A stretch of 64,000 nucleotides of DNA, taken from NCBI GenBank assembly GCA_001566295.1, contig KQ964253.1, positions 806,001-870,000 on the forward strand, in the 5' to 3' direction. Positions 60,071 through 64,000 of this stretch are shown piece by piece. Within the stretch, counting starts at the first letter, position 1. Each line of letters opens with the position of its first letter. Origin of the DNA: Microdochium bolleyi (Eukaryota; Ascomycota; Sordariomycetes; Xylariales; Microdochiaceae). A model generated the notes under the pieces. It did no database searches, was not told the DNA's origin, and saw only the letters and a list, made by a program, of their open reading frames with translations. The translations under genes were made by a program, and so were the position numbers.

Positions 60071-61657
60071 ATGGCGCCCACCGGCGATACTGAGGCGTCC
60101 TCGACAGGCGACCGCCGCCTCGTCCTCATCTCCAACCGCCTCCCCATCACCATCTCAAAAGAGGACGATGGCACCTTCTCCTACAAGATGTCCTCGGGCG
60201 GCCTCGTCACCGGCCTCAGCGGCCTCAGCAAGACGACAGAGTTCCAGTGGTACGGCTGGCCCGGCATGGAGCTGCCGGACTCGGACATCGAGACCGTCCA
60301 GAAGCAGCTCAAGGAGAAGTACAACGCCCAGGCGATCTTCATCGACAACGAGCTCGCCGACCGCCACTACAATGGTTTCTCAAACTCGATCCTATGGCCC
60401 CTCTTCCACTACCACCCGGGCGAGATCACCTTTGACGAGTCCGCCTGGGAGGCCTACAAGCAGGTCAACATGATCTTCGCAAAAGCTATCGTCAAGGACC
60501 TCCAGGACGGGGACCTCGTCTGGGTCCACGACTACCACCTTATGCTCCTCCCCGAGATGCTCCGCAACCAGCTCGGCGACAAGAAGAACATCCGCATCGG
60601 CTACTTCCTCCACACCCCGTTCCCCTCCTCCGAGATCTATCGCATCTTACCAGTGCGCGAGGCCCTGCTCGAAGGCCTCCTCCATTGCGACCTCCTCGGC
60701 TTCCACACCTACGACTACGCCCGTCACTTCCTCAGCTCATGCTCGCGCATCCTCGGCACCACGACAACGCCCACTGGAATCGTCTTCAACAACCGCTTCG
60801 TCACCGTCGGTGCATTCCCTATCGGCATTGATCCGGAGAAGTTCACAGAAGGGCTGCAGAAGCCATACGTGCAGGACAAGATTGCGTTCTGGTCACGCAA
60901 GTTCGAGGGCATGAAGCTGATCGTTGGTGTGGACCGCCTGGATTACATCAAGGGCGTGCCGCAGAAGCTGCACGCTCTCGAGGTCTTCCTCACTGAGCAC
61001 CCAGAGTGGCGTGGCAAAATTGTCCTCGTGCAAGTGGCCGTGCCGTCTCGGCAAGACGTTGAAGAGTACCAGAACCTGCGCGCCGTGGTTAACGAGCTCG
61101 TTGGCCGCATCAATGGCAAGTTCGGCACCGTCGAGTACAACCCGATCCACTACCTGCACCAGAGCGTCAACCCAGATGATTTGTGCGCGCTGTATGCCGT
61201 GTCGGACGTGTGCCTTGTCAGCTCGACGCGGGACGGCATGAACCTCGTCTCGTACGAGTACATTGCCACGCAACGCGAGAGGCACGGTGTCATGATCCTT
61301 TCAGAGTTCACTGGTGCCGCGCAATCCCTCAACGGTAGCTTGATCGTCAACCCCTGGAACACCGAGGACCTGGCCAACGCTATCCACGACGCCGTCACCA
61401 TGTCAGCAGAGCAACGGCAGATCAACTACAAGAAGCTCGAGAAGTATGTCTTCAAGTACACCTCGGCATGGTGGGGCCAGACGTTCGTCAAGGAGCTCCT
61501 CAAGGTCAGCAACAGCTTGGAGGATGGCCATGGTCACGTTGCTGGTGCTCAGACAGGCTTCGACAAGGCTAGGGGTTCTATTTCTGGCGCTGTGACTGGG
61601 GCGAGCGACTTCGTCCAGGGTGCCATCAGCAAGGCGAGGGAGACGACCGGCATATGA
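60071..61657 (+). CDS. tps1: Alpha,alpha-trehalose-phosphate synthase (UDP-forming), GT20
   Basis: Cytosolic enzyme making trehalose-6-phosphate from UDP-glucose and glucose-6-phosphate, the first step of trehalose synthesis, important for stress and germination. Intronless, 528 residues, close to the usual fungal length. Conserved blocks appear in order: LVLISNRLPI, SSGGLVTGLSGL, WYGWPG, NELADRHYNGFSNSILWPLF, VWVHDYHLMLLPEMLR, GYFLHTPFPSSEIYR, DLLGFHTYDYARHF, GVDRLDYIKGVPQKL, HYLHQSV, and VSSTRDGMNLVSYEY with LSEFTGAAQSL. These cover the glucose-6-phosphate and UDP-glucose sites. The last ~40 residues are a less conserved Gly/Ser/Ala-rich tail. There is no C-terminal phosphatase domain, so this is the synthase subunit and not the Tps2 type. 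The leader is C/T-rich. Confidence 0.97.
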   Translation: MAPTGDTEASSTGDRRLVLISNRLPITISKEDDGTFSYKMSSGGLVTGLSGLSKTTEFQWYGWPGMELPDSDIETVQKQLKEKYNAQAIFIDNELADRHYNGFSNSILWPLFHYHPGEITFDESAWEAYKQVNMIFAKAIVKDLQDGDLVWVHDYHLMLLPEMLRNQLGDKKNIRIGYFLHTPFPSSEIYRILPVREALLEGLLHCDLLGFHTYDYARHFLSSCSRILGTTTTPTGIVFNNRFVTVGAFPIGIDPEKFTEGLQKPYVQDKIAFWSRKFEGMKLIVGVDRLDYIKGVPQKLHALEVFLTEHPEWRGKIVLVQVAVPSRQDVEEYQNLRAVVNELVGRINGKFGTVEYNPIHYLHQSVNPDDLCALYAVSDVCLVSSTRDGMNLVSYEYIATQRERHGVMILSEFTGAAQSLNGSLIVNPWNTEDLANAIHDAVTMSAEQRQINYKKLEKYVFKYTSAWWGQTFVKELLKVSNSLEDGHGHVAGAQTGFDKARGSISGAVTGASDFVQGAISKARETTGI

Positions 61658-62446
61658 TGATGAGCATTGTCTGCGCATTGTTCGCCGAGGTTTGCCTCTT
61701 TCATCCTTACCAGTACCAATGTGGGCGCGGACGGACAATAACACAAAAGTCATAACAAACATAGAGGAGTGTTCGGCGGGGTATTCAGGGAGGTGGCTTT
61801 GACAATTATTCTTTCCCTAAGGGTACTCCTCCGTTGGTTATCCTTCTTTTCTAACTCGGTGGTGTTTTGCGGAACTTGCGAATGGCGTTTATCTGTAGTT
61901 TTATTCCTTATGAAGATATGAATCGGAACGGATATTTATCATCTGGTGATCAAGGAGTGTATGTTCCTTATCGAATACTGTGAAAATGTCCATACCTGTG
62001 CCATTGCGACTCGCTGCAGCAGATATAGCTCGTTATAGCACAAATCCATAGAGCTATGAAAATGTCCAGCCTTGCCGCCAAATGTAATTTTTACTCTAGT
62101 CAGGGCTTGCACTAAAATGAAGATTATGAGGAACATCCTTCACTTTCATGGTGGCATGAGTGTGTGGCCGCTAAGCAAACAGATCTGAAGGGAGAGCGAG
62201 GATTTACTGTAGATTGCGAATTAAGGAACGAGTTGCGAAGGTAACTGTTATCGAGAGACACCTGGACAACGGCACCGTGCATACATGAAATGGAGCAAAT
62301 GGCGTACTCGATCGAGTCCTCTACATGTGTATCTGGAAAGATATGTGTGTGTATCATAAGGAAGAAAACGCCCCATTGACGAAAGGAAAAAAGCTACCTC
62401 GATTCCACCCCCTAAGATTCCGCAACCGCTACTCACTACTTCATAC
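61658..62446. other. Convergent intergenic region
   Basis: Between the 3' ends of the TPS gene (plus) and the vid27 gene (minus). AT-richer than the coding flanks, with both 3' UTRs and no gene recognised. Confidence 0.65.
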
Positions 62447-64000
62447 TCAGTAGGGCGAATTAACCACCTCGTCCTTGCCGAGCTTGTACCGCCCGCTCTC
62501 GGTTGTGCCGATGCGGCCGGAGCTGCGCCTTGGGGTGCTTAGCCGCTGGAAGTTGCCCGCGATGCTCTCGCGCGTGGGCCGCTTGAGGTTCTGCTTTCCG
62601 ACCATGCTGACCTCGTTGGGCAGCGCAACAATGACGTTCTGGTCCGTGCCAAACTTGAAGTCGTCGGCCTTGACGTTCTCCGTGTAGCGCTTGATGACGT
62701 ACGGCGCCTTGCCACCACGCAGCACCTTCTTCATGTTCCAGTCGACAATGTACGGACCCGTGGCCGTGATGATGGACGTCTCCTCGTTGGACTGGCCCGC
62801 ATTGAAGCGCGCAGGGGTGAAGCTGATGGGCTTGCCAGTCTCGTAGGCAAACTGGGCGACATGCTCTGGCGTGAGAGCAAGACGACGGGGCTGCGGCTTC
62901 GCGTCCGCGGGGAAGGACCGCTCGAAGCCGAGCTTGCCCTCATTCTTGCCGGTCTTCTGCAGGGCGTCGATGAGCAGCAGATATGTTCGGCATGTAGCCA
63001 AGACAAAGCGACCGTCGGCCGAGACGTCCAAGCCGATAATTGGCTCACCAAGCGCGGGAATATTGGTCTTGGCATTGATGCCGAGACGGTCAAAGAGCCT
63101 GATGTCCCCCTTGTTCGAGGCAACGGCAACGTATCCTTTCTCTGTCGTGGACATGGCAGAGAAGTCGTTCTTCGAGGCATACTGCTTGAGCTGTGAGTCT
63201 ACCAGCTTGTTTCCAGACTGTCGTGGATCGACGCGGAACAGAGAGTTGTGCGAGATACCGAGGAATGTCGGCTCGTGTGTCATCTGGGAGAACTTCTTGT
63301 CGGGAGCGAAGGTAACGACGGGGATGTCGTCGTGGACATTCCACTCGTCGACAACCTTGCCGTATTCCAGATCCATGCGGTATAGCTTGTTGGGATCTGC
63401 CTCGTTCTGGAGAATCATATTCCGATCCTCATTGTGCAGCATGACCTTCTTGGGGCTGAAGAGCTTGCCGCCTGGTGTCTCGACCTTGTTAATACTCGTG
63501 GCAAACTCGAGGTTGTTGCTGTTCGTGTGCTTGAAGACACCAATCTTGGAGCCTCTGACGACAAAAGAGCGATCGTACTTGTAGCCGACTGCAAGTTGTG
63601 AGTTGGTGTTGTTTGGATCTTTTGGCTGTGTCTCGACGTCGTCCTCCTCCTCGTCCGTATCGTAACGCTCACTTCTTTGCGCGTCGTCGTCATTCTCTTC
63701 CACATCGTATTCCTCCTCCTCCTCTTCTTCCTCAATCGGCGGTGCGTCCTCCATCTTGAGGTCCTCGAAGGCGTCAAGAATGTACTCACGCTCCTGCTCC
63801 TTGACCTTGGTCCACTTAATCTCGTTCAGCTGCTCCCACAAGGCTCGCATGAGACCCTCCTGGAACCTTTCAAGGGTCTTCTGGTCGCGGAAGCGCAGCA
63901 GCCACGAGTATGCAGACCCATCTTCCGTGAACTGGTTGAAGATGAACGAGAGGAACTCGAAGTTGAAAACGGGGTTGATGTCTGCAATGACAGGGATGCC
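62447..64000 (-). CDS. vid27: Vacuolar import and degradation protein 27 (Vid27), 3' part
   Basis: Partial: the frame is open to the window edge (64000), so the N-terminal part including the start lies outside. The visible part is 517 codons without introns. The first ~50 residues (GIPVIADINPVFNFEFLSFI) belong to the PH-like middle of the protein. A strongly acidic linker follows (runs of Glu and Asp near EEEEEEEEYDVEENDDD). The rest is the Vid27 C-terminal beta-propeller-type domain: SFVVRGSKIGVFKH, KKVMLHNEDRNMILQNEADP, YRMDLEYGKVVDEWNVHDDI, FSAMSTTEKGYVAVASNKGD, IRLFDRLGINAKTNIPALGE, PIIGLDVSADGRFVLATCRT. Family role: linked in yeast to vacuolar import and degradation of gluconeogenic enzymes; molecular activity is unknown. 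Highly conserved across fungi, so the call is firm. Confidence 0.93.
   Translation of the reverse strand, partial: GIPVIADINPVFNFEFLSFIFNQFTEDGSAYSWLLRFRDQKTLERFQEGLMRALWEQLNEIKWTKVKEQEREYILDAFEDLKMEDAPPIEEEEEEEEYDVEENDDDAQRSERYDTDEEEDDVETQPKDPNNTNSQLAVGYKYDRSFVVRGSKIGVFKHTNSNNLEFATSINKVETPGGKLFSPKKVMLHNEDRNMILQNEADPNKLYRMDLEYGKVVDEWNVHDDIPVVTFAPDKKFSQMTHEPTFLGISHNSLFRVDPRQSGNKLVDSQLKQYASKNDFSAMSTTEKGYVAVASNKGDIRLFDRLGINAKTNIPALGEPIIGLDVSADGRFVLATCRTYLLLIDALQKTGKNEGKLGFERSFPADAKPQPRRLALTPEHVAQFAYETGKPISFTPARFNAGQSNEETSIITATGPYIVDWNMKKVLRGGKAPYVIKRYTENVKADDFKFGTDQNVIVALPNEVSMVGKQNLKRPTRESIAGNFQRLSTPRRSSGRIGTTESGRYKLGKDEVVNSPY

Noticed and set aside
59209..60093. 294-codon plus-strand open frame overlapping the trehalose synthase start
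   Set aside because: Lies in the promoter and pyrimidine-rich leader, out of frame with the enzyme; Pro/Ser/Thr-rich translation reflects C/T composition.
1..64000. Transposons, RIP-degraded repeats, CRISPR arrays or prophage
   Set aside because: No transposase, integrase or reverse-transcriptase motifs, no long terminal repeats and no strongly AT-rich blocks were noticed. CRISPR and phage are not expected in this eukaryotic DNA.

Overview
The window looks like nuclear DNA of a filamentous ascomycete (Pezizomycotina, most likely Sordariomycetes). Coding regions carry short introns (about 54-118 nt, one of 518 nt) with GT(A/G)AGT-like donors, CTAAC/CTGAC-like branch sites and CAG/TAG acceptors. 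The gene content is typically fungal: a grainyhead-type regulator, a Zn2Cys6 factor, MFS pumps, a rhodopsin-like membrane protein, lipase-headed NLR-like proteins, a tyrosinase, a trehalose-6-phosphate synthase and Vid27. I found no convincing tRNA, rRNA, CRISPR array, transposon ORF or AT-rich RIP-like tract. Exon joins were worked out by eye and checked for reading-frame continuity; none is backed by transcripts.

Layout. (1) 2.5-5.3 kb: a grainyhead/CP2 transcription factor (csp-2-like) on the minus strand with a tiny first coding exon. (2) 5.3-16.4 kb: about 11 kb in which I can support no gene. (3) 16.4-23.2 kb: a DHA1-type MFS exporter (minus), a zeta-crystallin-like quinone oxidoreductase (plus) and a seven-helix rhodopsin-domain membrane protein (minus). 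(4) 25.9-30.9 kb: a large NLR-like protein with an alpha/beta-hydrolase, an NB-ARC domain and a disordered tail. (5) 32.8-37.8 kb: an FHA-domain splicing-type protein (SNIP1/Pml1-like), a secreted Ycf48/Hcf136-like beta-propeller, and two tandem related secreted six-cysteine proteins, all on the minus strand. (6) 41.8-49.3 kb: a tyrosinase, a Zn2Cys6 regulator and an MFS exporter, a possible small functional group. (7) 50.8-59.1 kb: a two-helix membrane protein of an uncharacterised fungal family and, divergently, a second NLR-like protein with a lipase-like domain, a P-loop domain, ankyrin repeats and a Gln/Tyr-rich tail. (8) 60.1-64.0 kb: trehalose-6-phosphate synthase and the 3' part of vid27, which runs off the window.

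The most interesting content is accessory. Two different lipase-headed NLR-like genes lie about 22 kb apart, with a pair of paralogous secreted six-cysteine proteins and a secreted propeller between them. Fungal NLRs are associated with heterokaryon incompatibility and possible innate immunity. A link between these neighbours is inference from position only. The remaining genes are ordinary conserved or drug/metabolite-handling genes.
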